From Nitrosospira sp. NpAV (GTDB lineage Bacteria > Pseudomonadota > Gammaproteobacteria > Burkholderiales > Nitrosomonadaceae): 64,000 nt of DNA. Below, piece after piece: positions 8,867 through 17,691 of the stretch. Made by a program: the position numbers and the translations under genes. Where the stretch lies: assembly GCF_000832065.1 (NCBI RefSeq), contig NZ_JXQM01000019.1, forward strand, positions 1 to 64,000. The letters run 5' to 3'. Position 1 is the stretch's first letter. Each line of letters opens with the position of its first letter. The notes under the pieces are model-generated. The model worked only from the letters and a program-made list of their open reading frames with translations, did no database searches and had not been told where the DNA came from.

Positions 8867-10588
8867 TCAAGAACTGCATGACAGCGCTGAACATCCCGCC
8901 TTGTTGCGTGCCCACTCGGGCCGCCGGTCCGCAAGCGCTTCATGCTCGGGCTGCTCGTCATAGGGGTGTTGCAACACTTCCATCAGCCGTGCGATGACGG
9001 AAGCATCGCCCTGCCCCAGCGCCTCGATGGCCTGCTGTGCCAGATAATTGCGCAGGACATACTTGGGATTGGCGCGCCTCATCCGCTCCAGGCGCACATC
9101 CGCAAACTCCGGCAAACTGGTAGCCTCCCTATCCAGGCGCACCCGTGCGATATAGCGGCGCAGCCAGGCGGCCAGGCGGCTCTGTTGCGCGGGCGTCTCG
9201 TCGGCATAAAACGCCCGGCGCAGGGGCGCGGCTAGCCCAGCGTCATCCATGGCCTCCGCTGGATTGCCACCTTCAGCATCCACGGGAATGTCCATCAGCC
9301 CGCGAAAAAACAGGGTCATATCGGTCTCAACCTGTTGCAGCAGATCAAACAAGCCGCTCACCAGCGTGTCGTCCCCATCCTGTCCCAGCGAAACCAATCC
9401 GAGCTTGTCCGCCAGCATGCCGCGCCATGCATTCTGAAACGTCTCGCCAAAGACCGTCAACCCGTATTCCAGCGCCGCGTGGTCCTCGATCAGCGGAGCA
9501 AGGGCGCTGGCTAGCCGAGTCAGATTCCAGTGCGCGATCTCCGGCTGGTTGCCGAAGCAATACCGTCGGCCTTGCGCATCTGTGGTATTGGGCGTCCATT
9601 GGAAATCAAAACCCTCCAGCCATCCATAGGGGCCATAGTCGATCGTTAGCCCCAATATCGACATATTGTCGGTATTCATCACACCGTGGACGAAACCCAC
9701 CCGCATCCAGTGAGCCACCAGTCTCCCGGTGCGGCGGCAGATTTCTTCGAACCAGCGCGCGTAAGTTGACGGTGAGGGCGTGCCCAGTCCGGGGAAATGC
9801 TCGCGTATCACGTAATCGGCCAGACGCCGGAGCGAGTCCAGTTCATTGTACGCCGCAAGGATTTCAAAGTTGCCGAAGCGCACGAAAGATGGCGCCACAC
9901 GGCAGACGATGGCACCCGTCTCGGGACGCGGATTGCCGTCATAAAACATGTCGCGCACCACCATTTCGCCGGTTGCCACCAGGCTCAACGCCCGGGTCGT
10001 CGGTACCCCCAGGGCGTGCATGGCTTCGCTGCACAGAAATTCGCGCACCGACGAGCGCAGCACCGCGCGGCCATCCGCGGTGCGTGAATAGGGTGTTTTG
10101 CCCGCCCCCTTGAGCTGCAGCTCCCGGCGTGCGCCGTCCGGACCGAGTATTTCGCCCAGGGTAATGGCGCGGCCATCGCCGAGCTGGCCCGCCCAATGGC
10201 CGAACTGATGTCCGCCGTAACGCGCCGCATACGGCTGCATGCCGGGCAGGACGCGGTTGCCGCCGAGCACTTCGACTGCCGGACCCGTAGGCGAATCCGG
10301 ACGCGAAACGCCGAGCAGCTCACCCACCGGATCCGCCCAGGCCAACAGCCGGGGCGCCCGCACCGGGGTTGGGTCAACGCGGGTATAGCAGGCGTTGCGC
10401 ACCGCACGGGGGATGTTGTGGGTCTCCGGGTCGCCCGGCAGGGCGTGCACGAAGCTATTGTCGAATTGCATATCGCACAGATCGGTGAGACTGGGGCTAT
10501 CGGCGGTTGCGGGGATGGCAGGCACGGCGGCGGCATCGTGCGCCTCATCGTGCACCTTTACGCTGCGTTTAAGATTGATTGGGCTCAT
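8867..10588 (-). CDS. selO: Protein adenylyltransferase SelO (YdiU family)
   Basis: This pseudokinase-fold enzyme transfers AMP from ATP to protein Ser/Thr/Tyr residues and is linked to redox stress. The 573-residue product has the family hallmarks: MQPYAARYGGHQFGHWAGQ, LQLKGAGKTPYSRTADGRA, FVHGVMNTDNMSILG, and IDYGPYGWLEGFD. It ends in CSALSCSS, with Cys in the position held by selenocysteine in animal SelO. I chose the start at 10588 because the 16 extra residues of the longer frame to 10636 do not look family-like; either start leaves the enzyme intact. It is cytosolic and apparently transcribed alone. Confidence 0.93.
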   Translation of the reverse strand: MSPINLKRSVKVHDEAHDAAAVPAIPATADSPSLTDLCDMQFDNSFVHALPGDPETHNIPRAVRNACYTRVDPTPVRAPRLLAWADPVGELLGVSRPDSPTGPAVEVLGGNRVLPGMQPYAARYGGHQFGHWAGQLGDGRAITLGEILGPDGARRELQLKGAGKTPYSRTADGRAVLRSSVREFLCSEAMHALGVPTTRALSLVATGEMVVRDMFYDGNPRPETGAIVCRVAPSFVRFGNFEILAAYNELDSLRRLADYVIREHFPGLGTPSPSTYARWFEEICRRTGRLVAHWMRVGFVHGVMNTDNMSILGLTIDYGPYGWLEGFDFQWTPNTTDAQGRRYCFGNQPEIAHWNLTRLASALAPLIEDHAALEYGLTVFGETFQNAWRGMLADKLGLVSLGQDGDDTLVSGLFDLLQQVETDMTLFFRGLMDIPVDAEGGNPAEAMDDAGLAAPLRRAFYADETPAQQSRLAAWLRRYIARVRLDREATSLPEFADVRLERMRRANPKYVLRNYLAQQAIEALGQGDASVIARLMEVLQHPYDEQPEHEALADRRPEWARNKAGCSALSCSS

Positions 10589-10732
10589 AAAAGTTGACTC
10601 ATAAAATTTATCGATTTCAGCAGGATGGGCAAGCATGCGTAACCCATCAAAGCACGCGCACGACCCGGCACATCAAATCCCGACCGGGTGCTGGCGGACA
10701 ATGCCGGCATAATGATCCATTTGTCATTTCGT

Positions 10733-12343
10733 TCAAACAATGGCGCGCAGCGTCTTGCCTACCGTCCTCTCGAGATCCGACGACAATCTTTTCTTCAGGA
10801 GCGGCGCACGCCCGTATGACTCCTGTTGAGAGAACGCCATATCGCAAAGCTGGGCGGCATACTCGAACGCAATCGCGTCACCCGCGCGCTGGTGATAAGT
10901 TGGCGGGGACGTTTTCAATAAATATGACAATACGGCCACGCCTCCCTCGAAATCGGCAGTCATGACAGGCTCAAAAATCTTTTGATCGAGCGTGCTTAAA
11001 TCGAGCGCCGCCTCGTTATCCATTTGAAGCCGGAAAAGCGGCATGGGCAGCGTGCCTGCCCCCAGGCCTAGATAGCGCGTCACGCCCACCAGATCCTCCG
11101 GCTGCTCGAGTACATGGCCAATGAGCATGCGCTGATCATCCGCATACGCTTTCATCATATTATGCAGAATGGCATGAAAATCTTTTTCCCAACCGGGCTC
11201 CGACATTTCATGGAGTTGTCCGTAAAAACCGACACCACGATTAGCCCAATCAAGCAACTCGTTGAGCGATTCACGCCAGGGATTGAGGCCAAGCGCCTTG
11301 TCCCAGCAATCCCAGGTTGCGGCGACGCCCAAAGCGGTATTCCCAGGCGTATCCGCCTCGGCGGAATCGGCAAGGAGGAGTTTTAGCAGATTTATTAGAC
11401 GCTTCGCCGGGGATACCGACCCGCCCTCCTTGCTATGACTGCCCAGCAATGTCCAGGTTCCGATCGTCATGACCTTGAAACTTGCAGCGAAAGCTTTTTC
11501 AAGCTCACCCTCACGGCCTGTAATGTCCGGCATTCCCCGTAACGATAAGTCCAGCAGAAACTGCCAAAGCCGGGCAAAGGGCGAATGACTTTGGCCCAGG
11601 AAGAATCTCGCAAAGATGCGCGCCTGCTGCTCCCCCTGCGCCTGCCATATGGCGCCCAGCTGCACCGTCAAGGCAAGTACTTCCTGTATATTGGCGGGCG
11701 TGATCAGATGCCGGTATTCAAGGGGGGCGGAATCCTCCACGCCCTGAGCAAACGCTTGTATGTTCGCATATCCGTGTGCCGCATTTCCGGCCGCCAGCGC
11801 GAATACGGCTGCCGGGTCGTCGTCAATCGCGTGAATCCCCGGTTCACGCGGCGCCAGCAACGCCTCTTTCGAGATGATGGGCACAGGTATGACGGAAGGT
11901 TTTTCTCCATTGACCCCGAATGCTGCCCATTCCTCCAATTGTGATTCCCGCTCCTCCGCGGACAACATCATCCATCCGTTCAGCGGAACAGGAAACACAT
12001 TGCCGGGCAGTTCCTTGACCGCACGTAACGCCTTGATCCCGTTCAATACCGCCTGAAGCCGATTTCTGAACAGCATCCCATTATACGAACCCAGCAAAAA
12101 ATCGTGATAGTGCCGAATCTCGTGCTCCATCACAGACCGTATCAGAATGGGACCAAGGGACTCCTCTTTATCTCCAGGGAGTCCGCCATGCGTTGGAGAT
12201 CTCAGGAATGACAGGAATTCGTCGTAGGCCGCCTGCGAGGCGATACGGATGGTAACGCCGGCAAAACGGGGATTAAAACCGCCGAAGTCATTCTGATAAA
12301 AACCGCCCGGGATGCCTGAATCAGGCTTTATTGTCAGAGGCAT
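10733..12343 (-). CDS. HExxH protein, putative effector paired with EACC1-like gene
   Basis: The 536-residue protein has no signal peptide and no family I can name. It has a zinc-peptidase-like motif HEIRHYHD at 74-81, with a third acidic or His ligand not identified. The remainder is helical and rich in Trp, Leu and acidic residues. Its start overlaps the end of the upstream gene by 23 nt (12321-12343), which implies coupled translation. Paired with a small EACC1-like membrane protein, it could be the effector of a conflict system; that is inference from context. Alternatively, the motif is fortuitous and the pair has another role. Confidence 0.6.
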   Translation of the reverse strand: MPLTIKPDSGIPGGFYQNDFGGFNPRFAGVTIRIASQAAYDEFLSFLRSPTHGGLPGDKEESLGPILIRSVMEHEIRHYHDFLLGSYNGMLFRNRLQAVLNGIKALRAVKELPGNVFPVPLNGWMMLSAEERESQLEEWAAFGVNGEKPSVIPVPIISKEALLAPREPGIHAIDDDPAAVFALAAGNAAHGYANIQAFAQGVEDSAPLEYRHLITPANIQEVLALTVQLGAIWQAQGEQQARIFARFFLGQSHSPFARLWQFLLDLSLRGMPDITGREGELEKAFAASFKVMTIGTWTLLGSHSKEGGSVSPAKRLINLLKLLLADSAEADTPGNTALGVAATWDCWDKALGLNPWRESLNELLDWANRGVGFYGQLHEMSEPGWEKDFHAILHNMMKAYADDQRMLIGHVLEQPEDLVGVTRYLGLGAGTLPMPLFRLQMDNEAALDLSTLDQKIFEPVMTADFEGGVAVLSYLLKTSPPTYHQRAGDAIAFEYAAQLCDMAFSQQESYGRAPLLKKRLSSDLERTVGKTLRAIV

Positions 12344-12695
12344 CGGCTGCGGGAGCGGGTACTGTGCCGGACGAGCCGTGGGTAGATAACTGCTTTTCCA
12401 GATTTTCCGGCGTCGACTTGTTATCGATTTCGATAAGCGTCGCTCCCGTGGCGGTTTTTACTTCCAGGCGCCGCTTTTCATTGTCCTTGAAATGCCGCGC
12501 AATTTCGATCAGGTATTTGACCAGCGTGAAGGTATTGACCACGATGGCAACAATCGCGGCAGCCTCCAGCAACCCTAACGCCAGTTCCGTCTTATCGATC
12601 GAGCCTTCAACAGGCTCGACCTGCACCCCTTGTCTGGCAAGCTCCGCGCTAAGATCATCTATGAAAGATTTCTCACCCGTGATTCTTATTCGCAT
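12321..12695 (-). CDS. Small membrane protein resembling EACC1 conflict component
   Basis: The 124-residue product has an N-terminal strand (MRIRITGE), a long hydrophobic segment at about 37-65, then a charged linker and a strand pair reading RRLEVKTATGATLIEID, followed by a helix and a disordered Ala/Pro tail. This order matches the effector-associated constant component 1 (EACC1) described in predicted conflict systems, in which a constant membrane protein is coupled to variable effectors. The start is supported by an excellent ribosome site (AGGAGG, 7 nt upstream). It is the first gene of a two-gene operon. The family call is by pattern only. Confidence 0.6.
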   Translation of the reverse strand: MRIRITGEKSFIDDLSAELARQGVQVEPVEGSIDKTELALGLLEAAAIVAIVVNTFTLVKYLIEIARHFKDNEKRRLEVKTATGATLIEIDNKSTPENLEKQLSTHGSSGTVPAPAADASDNKA

Positions 12696-12805
12696 GATGA
12701 TTCCTCCTGTAAGGGTTGGAACATTGATGGTGGTATTGAAGCATATTGACGGTTCACTCGCAAAGTTTACCCGACTCTCCCCGAGTCTCGTGACCGCCCA
12801 TCACT

Positions 12806-13351
12806 TCATTGCGGCGGGGGAGGCGGAGGATTGCCGGGTGGCGGGGGAGGCGGAGGATTGCCGGATGGCGGGAGCAGCGGAGGATTGCCCCCAAGCCCCG
12901 GATTTCGGTCGTTATCCATGATTTGACCCGAGACAGGCACACGATGGCCTTTGGCATACATGCACTGGATGAAACCCATGTCATAACGTTGCTGAGCGGC
13001 ATATCCCGAAGTCCTCGCAGCGCTTGTACCCATCAACCCTCCTACCAACAGGCCGCTACCCGCGCCAATCACCGCACCGGTTCCCCCCCCGAACGCGGCG
13101 CCTGCCGCCGCGCCAACCCCAGTGCCGATGGCGGCGCTTCCGGCTCCACTGGATACGGCTGCACGATTCGGCGTTGTTCCACGAACTTGTTCAACGGCAT
13201 ACTGTTTACAGTACGAGTCGTCCTCCCGGAATTGATCGAAAGTCTTGCCAGAGCCAGGCAGCACCATCACGCTAGGGCCGCTGGGTATGCTCGCGCACGC
13301 CGCCAGCAAGAACAGGGGCAGCAACGAAAATTGTCTAGGGATTTTTAGCAT
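12806..13351 (-). CDS. Glycine-zipper lipoprotein with Pro-rich tail
   Basis: This 181-residue protein has a signal peptide with lipobox (FLLAAC, Cys19), so it is lipid-anchored. A glycine-zipper segment at about 70-110 (alternating GxxxG with Ala) could insert in or pack against a membrane. A short C-terminal domain carrying YDMGFIQCMYAKG follows, as in many small outer-membrane zipper lipoproteins. The tail from about 150 repeats GNPPPPPP units, encoded by tandem GGCGGGGGAGG-type DNA. Function unknown. It lies 10 bp downstream of the Gly/His-rich gene on the same strand, so both may be one operon. Confidence 0.75.
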   Translation of the reverse strand: MLKIPRQFSLLPLFLLAACASIPSGPSVMVLPGSGKTFDQFREDDSYCKQYAVEQVRGTTPNRAAVSSGAGSAAIGTGVGAAAGAAFGGGTGAVIGAGSGLLVGGLMGTSAARTSGYAAQQRYDMGFIQCMYAKGHRVPVSGQIMDNDRNPGLGGNPPLLPPSGNPPPPPPPGNPPPPPPQ

Positions 13352-13361
13352 GGTGGACTCT

Positions 13362-13883
13362 TTATTGAACAGGTTGAGGAGCTACTTGCAGCCAGCCATC
13401 GGGACATTTCTTCACGTACGGATAGTATCCCTCCGGATTGCGGCAATAATGCCAATAATTGACGGGGGCCGGTGGTGGCGGTGGTTTCACCACTGCCTGT
13501 TGCGGCTGTTGTTGAATATATACGGGTGGCGCTTGCGGCACGGCCACAACCGGAGGGTACCCATAATAAGGGGGGTAATAGGGCATTCCAAAACCATAGC
13601 CGCCATAACCCCACCCCCAACCGCCATAATAACCCGGCCCGAATCCGCCGAAACCAAAACCAGGATAAAAACCTCCTATGCCAATGAAACCTATCCCCCC
13701 ATGATGATGGTGCCCGCCGTGGTGATGATGCCCGCCGCCATGATGCCCTCCACCATGGTGACCTCCCCCATCGCCTCCGCCTCCCCCTCCATCTCCCCCG
13801 CCGCCCTCTTGCGCCCAGACTGACGGGGTGGAAACCGACCCAAGCGCAATGAGGACAAACCCTATTAACCCGATCTTTTTCAC
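13362..13883 (-). CDS. Secreted Gly/His-rich protein with WHYC C-terminal motif
   Basis: The 173-residue product has a signal peptide, then long Gly and Gly-Gly-His-His runs, a Gly/Tyr/Phe-rich stretch, and a C-terminal motif YWHYCRNPEGYYPYVKKC followed by PDGW. The same arrangement occurs in the gene at 17104, so the two are paralogues. The His-rich region could bind divalent metals; that is inference. I chose GTG 13883 because it gives the MKKI start shared with the paralogue and has GGGAG 5 nt upstream; the frame can be extended only with a TTG at 13907. The two Cys of the terminal motif may form a disulphide. Confidence 0.75.
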   Translation of the reverse strand: MKKIGLIGFVLIALGSVSTPSVWAQEGGGGDGGGGGGDGGGHHGGGHHGGGHHHHGGHHHHGGIGFIGIGGFYPGFGFGGFGPGYYGGWGWGYGGYGFGMPYYPPYYGYPPVVAVPQAPPVYIQQQPQQAVVKPPPPPAPVNYWHYCRNPEGYYPYVKKCPDGWLQVAPQPVQ

Positions 13884-14175
13884 ATACGCTCCCGTTCCCA
13901 ACCGCAAGTCCGAAGCATGATTTCAATTGACCTCATTCATTCCCTCAAAAAAAAACCGTAGCTTCGCATAAGACAAGCACTACGCAGGAAAGTCCCCCAT
14001 ACCGCTATTTTTTTTACGCTATCCCGGCGGATTCAGGAATCTTCAACCCGCCGTGCAGCGTGTCGCCAAGGAAGCCATTGTCACAAAGGAGAATTAAAGG
14101 TTATGCTTACCTTTATTTACCTCAACTTACCTTTACTTCTCTTCGCCCTATCTCGTTATTGCTCATTGGAACAAG

Positions 14176-15162
14176 ATGGAATTCAAGGATTACTACAAAA
14201 TAATGGGCGTCGCGCGCGACGCCTCCCAGGACGAAATCAAGCGTGCCTATAGAAAGCTGGCGCGCAAATATCATCCGGATGTGAGCAAGGAGAAAGATGC
14301 CGAGGTTCGCTTCAAAGAACTGGGCGAAGCCTATGAAGTGCTGAAAGATCCGGAAAAGAGAACGGCCTACGATCAACTCGGCACAAACTGGAAAGCAAAC
14401 CAGGAATTCCGTCCGCCACCGGACTGGAATGCGGGTTTCGAGTTTTCCGGACAGCGGTTTTCAGGCGGCGACGCGTCGCAGTACAGCGATTTTTTTGAAT
14501 CGCTGTTCGGCCAGGGTTTTGGCGCCCGCTTTGGCGGCGGCCATGAGGCCGCCGGCAGACATGGCGCCGCGGAGGGATCCTTCCACCGGCCGGGCCAGGA
14601 CCATTACGCCAAGGTGCTGATCGACCTCGAAGACTCATACACCGGCGCGACCCGTACCATCACCCTGCAAGTACCCGGAGTCGATGCACAGGGGCATGTA
14701 TCAATGCGCGAACACAAGCTCAACGTAAAAATCCCCAAAGGCATCCGCGCGCGGCAGCATATTCGTCTGGCGGGACAAGGCGCGCCAGGCCATGGACAGG
14801 CCAAGGCCGGTGACCTGTATCTGGAAATAGAATTCCGGACGCACCCGCACTATCGCATTGATGAAATCGACGTATATCTCGATCTGCCAGTGGCGCCATG
14901 GGAAGCCGCCTTGGGCGCGACGGTGAAAACGCCCACCCCGGATGGCCTCGTTGAACTCAAGATACCCGCCGATTCGGCCGCCGGACGTAAATTGCGATTG
15001 AAGGGCCGCGGCATTCCCGGCAAAACGCCGGGTGATTTCTTTGTGGTGCTTCAGATCGTGGTGCCGCCCGCGGCCAATGACACCGCCAGAGATTTCTACC
15101 ACAATATGGCCGCGCAGTTCAAATCTTTCAACCCACGGGCCAGACTGGGAGTTAAAACATGA
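14176..15162 (+). CDS. cbpA: DnaJ-family co-chaperone CbpA
   Basis: The 328-residue protein is a DnaJ homologue that stimulates DnaK; CbpA is also a nucleoid-associated, curved-DNA-binding protein. The J domain fills residues 1-70 with HPD at 33-35. A Gly/Phe/Ser-rich linker follows (about 75-125), then two C-terminal peptide-binding domains (YAKVLIDLEDSYTGATRT; LYLEIEFRTHPHYRI). There is no zinc-finger domain, which separates CbpA from DnaJ. The stop overlaps the next start by 4 nt (ATGA), giving a coupled cbpA-cbpM unit. A purine-rich AAAGGAG lies far upstream at about 14090. Confidence 0.93.
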   Translation: MEFKDYYKIMGVARDASQDEIKRAYRKLARKYHPDVSKEKDAEVRFKELGEAYEVLKDPEKRTAYDQLGTNWKANQEFRPPPDWNAGFEFSGQRFSGGDASQYSDFFESLFGQGFGARFGGGHEAAGRHGAAEGSFHRPGQDHYAKVLIDLEDSYTGATRTITLQVPGVDAQGHVSMREHKLNVKIPKGIRARQHIRLAGQGAPGHGQAKAGDLYLEIEFRTHPHYRIDEIDVYLDLPVAPWEAALGATVKTPTPDGLVELKIPADSAAGRKLRLKGRGIPGKTPGDFFVVLQIVVPPAANDTARDFYHNMAAQFKSFNPRARLGVKT

Positions 15163-15566
15163 CAGATGAGAACCCACTCTCCTCTCCACGCGATATGCCG
15201 CCAGATAAGCCACAACACACGTCCGCCGAGAACAGCCGTGAATTGAGCGGCACTCTCCTGGATGAGCAAAACCTGCTGACCATTACTGAAATCAGCCGCA
15301 TCTGCTCGGTACAAACCGAATATATCGTCGAACTGGTGGAAGAGGGCCTGATTGCACCGGAAACGTCTCCGGAGGTGGCCGAGAAAGACCAACCTCGTAC
15401 CTGGCGCTTTACGGGGACCCATATGCGCCAAGCCAGGATAGCCTCGCACTTGCAGAGCGATCTCGGTGTCAACACCGCCGGGGTGGCGCTGGCCTTGCAA
15501 CTGCTGGACGAAGTCGAAACCCTGCGGGCACGGCTGGAAGCAATGGGAGCGACGAGGAGCCGCTGA
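15159..15566 (+). CDS. cbpM: Chaperone modulator CbpM
   Basis: CbpM binds the J domain of CbpA and blocks both its co-chaperone and its DNA-binding activity. The 135-residue product shows the MerR-like winged helix pattern LLTITEISRICSVQTEYIVE and VEEGLIAPE, then a helical C-terminus (LALQLLDEVETLRARLE) typical of the family. The N-terminal ~35 residues are an extra, probably disordered extension compared with the E. coli protein. It starts within the cbpA stop codon (ATGA), so translation is coupled. A strong hairpin terminator lies about 110 bp downstream. Confidence 0.88.
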   Translation: MTDENPLSSPRDMPPDKPQHTSAENSRELSGTLLDEQNLLTITEISRICSVQTEYIVELVEEGLIAPETSPEVAEKDQPRTWRFTGTHMRQARIASHLQSDLGVNTAGVALALQLLDEVETLRARLEAMGATRSR

Positions 15567-15672
15567 TAATCGTATAGATCAGGTTGGCACAGCGTAACCT
15601 GACTGATGTAATAACAGCCGGCATTCCATTGACATGCCCAGTAGTGGCCCGGGGTTAATCCAGGCGCAAAAA

Positions 15673-15705
15673 TAAATTGCCCCACTCCAAGGGCGGGGCA
15701 ATTTA
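15673..15705. terminator. Bidirectional intrinsic terminator after cbpAM
   Basis: TAAATTGCCCC (15673-15683) pairs perfectly with GGGGCAATTTA (15695-15705) around an 11-nt loop. The A/T outer stem gives short T-runs in both directions. It separates cbpM from the convergent gene ending at 15787. Confidence 0.8.
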
Positions 15706-15786
15706 TTATTCCTGATGCTTGTTTAGCTCACGACATCGCAAGCGGCGCAAACTTAGTCGCAAAAAACCAGGCTCCTGTTTGATATA

Positions 15787-16212
15787 CTATAATTCGTCCG
15801 CGGCGCTAGCCGTTTGAGTACCGGACGGAGCATGCTGCTCTTCAAGTTTCGAAGCTATTTGACGATGCAAGGCGGCTTCCTGTATGTTTGTTTTGACGGC
15901 TTTCTCATAATGGCGTACTAACGCCGTGGTATGCGATTGCAGATCTTGTGCCCGCCTGCCGTAAAGATAGCTCTTGTCTTCATAATGCTCCAGCAGTTCC
16001 TTTTGTTCTTCAACTTTTGCCTGCATCTGTGCAGCCGCATCTTCATAGGATTTTGCTACCGCTTCATGATCGCTCCGGGTTGTGGCATTTTGCGCGGCCG
16101 CGAGAATCTCAGGGTTGTCAGCGGACCGGGCCGCAATCGCGGAAGGGGACAACGAAACCAGCAGGCCTACTATCGATAACGCCGCAAAAATATTTTCTAA
16201 TTTTGTTTTCAT
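15787..16212 (-). CDS. Exported helical protein of unknown function
   Basis: This 141-residue protein has an N-terminal signal peptide cleaved near SAIA-ARS at 28. The mature part is almost entirely helical with heptad-like spacing (EDAAAQMQAKVEEQKELLEHYEDKS region), so a periplasmic coiled coil is likely. The tail is Ser/Thr/Ala-rich. I recognise no family. It stands alone, with the bidirectional terminator about 80 bp beyond its stop. Confidence 0.7.
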   Translation of the reverse strand: MKTKLENIFAALSIVGLLVSLSPSAIAARSADNPEILAAAQNATTRSDHEAVAKSYEDAAAQMQAKVEEQKELLEHYEDKSYLYGRRAQDLQSHTTALVRHYEKAVKTNIQEAALHRQIASKLEEQHAPSGTQTASAADEL

Positions 16213-16340
16213 GATAGTAATGAACCCAATTGGGATGAAAGTGACTTCATCCTACCTTAGTCAATACTATGAGTACATTGGGGAAACCCTGGTTCTACGC
16301 TAAGTAAAACCCTTAGGGGCGGGAAGTGCCCCGGGCATGA

Positions 16341-16796
16341 TCAAAACATGGACTTGGCTTGGTCAAGTATCCTCTGGCATATCTCTTTGCCTGCTTCGGC
16401 CTTCAGGCCGGCCATGCTCAAATCCACGCTCTGGCCGTTGCTGCCGCTCAAAATTCCATTCGTGCCACTGATATAGTCGGGATTGTCCTTGGCCGGTTGA
16501 TCCTGGCTACCGGCAAGCTTTCCCATCAGTTGATCCTTGACCGGAGACGCGTTGCTAGCGCTCAAATAATTGTTCTTGACGCAGAAGTCGATAATTCCTG
16601 CGGCATTGCCTACGCTTCCCGGCGTTATGGATGGCAGTGAGCCGAGCGACCCCAGCGACGAGGCTGCGCCGCTAACGCCGCTGCCGCCCATGATATCTTT
16701 CAACTGACCGAAGTCTTGGGCGGCAATGGAACCGGAAAATATCACCATTACAATGCTGCTGCTCAGTAACAGGGAATAACGTTTTGAAATATTCAT
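16341..16796 (-). CDS. DUF2501 (YjjA-like) exported protein
   Basis: The 151-residue product has a signal peptide and resembles the YjjA/DUF2501 family: a Gly/Ser-rich central part, the segment NAAGIIDFCVKNNYLSA, and the C-terminal EICQRILDQAKSMF. Two Cys in the mature part may pair. Family members are periplasmic and of unknown function. Start 16796 is preceded by GGAGG at good spacing; a longer frame to 16874 adds a polar stretch ahead of the signal peptide and is rejected. Confidence 0.75.
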   Translation of the reverse strand: MNISKRYSLLLSSSIVMVIFSGSIAAQDFGQLKDIMGGSGVSGAASSLGSLGSLPSITPGSVGNAAGIIDFCVKNNYLSASNASPVKDQLMGKLAGSQDQPAKDNPDYISGTNGILSGSNGQSVDLSMAGLKAEAGKEICQRILDQAKSMF

Positions 16797-16968
16797 TCCG
16801 CTTTCCTCCGGCATATTGAACGAACCTCCATTTGGCGTCCTGGATTCCACCATGAGGCCTGTCATCCTTATCATCCTCCAAATCCAATCATACCGCTTTT
16901 TTCTATAGCCAGCATAAGATTGTCATCGGATGACCGGCCCCGCGCGTTATGTCAAATACGGACCAAGA

Positions 16969-17055
16969 TTACGGATTGACAAGCGGGATCGGCACGCCTA
17001 ATACTAGTTCAGCCAGGATACACCCAGCAACAAGGATGAACCTCGATGCAGACAT
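16969..17055 (-). CDS. Possible 28-residue lipopeptide
   Basis: A short frame encodes 28 residues starting MSASRFILVAGC, which looks like a very short lipoprotein signal with a lipobox-like VAGC. AAGGAG lies 10 nt before the ATG, which is what drew attention. It lies in the gap between two divergent genes, about 170 bp upstream of the DUF2501 gene and on the same strand. No homology can be judged at this length; chance remains possible. Confidence 0.3.
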   Translation of the reverse strand: MSASRFILVAGCILAELVLGVPIPLVNP

Positions 17056-17103
17056 GACAAGTAATCTCCTTCGCGAAACGGTTAACGTGGCAAGAGGGCT
17101 TAC

Positions 17104-17670
17104 ATGAAAAAGATCAGATTACTGTGCCTCACATGCTTGCTGGCCCTGATTTCCGTAAGCCCGGCATGGACGTTCGATGGCGGTGGGGACGACGGCGGAT
17201 TTGACGATGGAGGGGTCGATGATGCGGGAGAAGACCCTGGCGAAGGAGACAACGGCGATGGGGGCGATCACCATGGAGACGAGAACCACCATGGGGGCGG
17301 CCATCATCATGACCATTGGGCAGGTCACCACCATCATGGCGGGTGGGGATTAGGACCGGGCTTGGGACTGGGATTCGGCCCCGGTTTTGGTTTTGGCGGA
17401 TTTGGCGGCGTCGGCTTCATGCAGCCATTTTATCCGTTCCCTTACTACGCATATCCGCCGGCAGTGGCTCAACCTGCCCCGCCCGTATATATTCAACAGC
17501 AAAATGCCGGTCAATCCGCTCCTGACTCTCAAACCAGTTTCTGGCATTATTGCCGAGCGCCGGAAGGCTACTATCCAGAGGTCAGGGAGTGCCCCGATGG
17601 CTGGCAGCAGGTGGCTCCCCAACCGGCGCCCCAGCCGCCCCCGCAGTTGCCGCAAGATAATCAAGGGTAG
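17104..17670 (+). CDS. Secreted Gly/Asp/His-rich paralogue with WHYC motif
   Basis: This 188-residue protein is a paralogue of the gene at 13362-13883. It has a signal peptide (MKKIRLLCLTCLLALISVSPAW), a Gly/Asp-rich and then Gly/His-rich region, a Gly/Phe-rich stretch, and the terminal motif FWHYCRAPEGYYPEV then CPDGWQQVAPQP. Here the first low-complexity block is strongly acidic (Asp/Glu), unlike the neutral block in the paralogue, so the two may bind different ions. Function unknown; an envelope or extracellular role is likely. It converges with mrfB. Confidence 0.75.
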   Translation: MKKIRLLCLTCLLALISVSPAWTFDGGGDDGGFDDGGVDDAGEDPGEGDNGDGGDHHGDENHHGGGHHHDHWAGHHHHGGWGLGPGLGLGFGPGFGFGGFGGVGFMQPFYPFPYYAYPPAVAQPAPPVYIQQQNAGQSAPDSQTSFWHYCRAPEGYYPEVRECPDGWQQVAPQPAPQPPPQLPQDNQG

Positions 17671-17691
17671 CTCTGCTGAACCAGTCACTCA

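Noticed and set aside
9145-10113. Long 322-codon open frame on the plus strand
   Set aside because: It is antisense to selO, rich in Arg/Pro and without a ribosome site; selO on the other strand has unmistakable family motifs.
12806-12900. GGCGGGGGAGGCGG tandem DNA
   Set aside because: Considered as a separate repeat element, but it is only the coding sequence of the Pro-rich tail of the zipper lipoprotein.
14103-14260. Short leader frame before cbpA with a distant AAAGGAG
   Set aside because: Ribosome-site spacing is too long and the frame runs into cbpA out of frame; no sign of attenuation.
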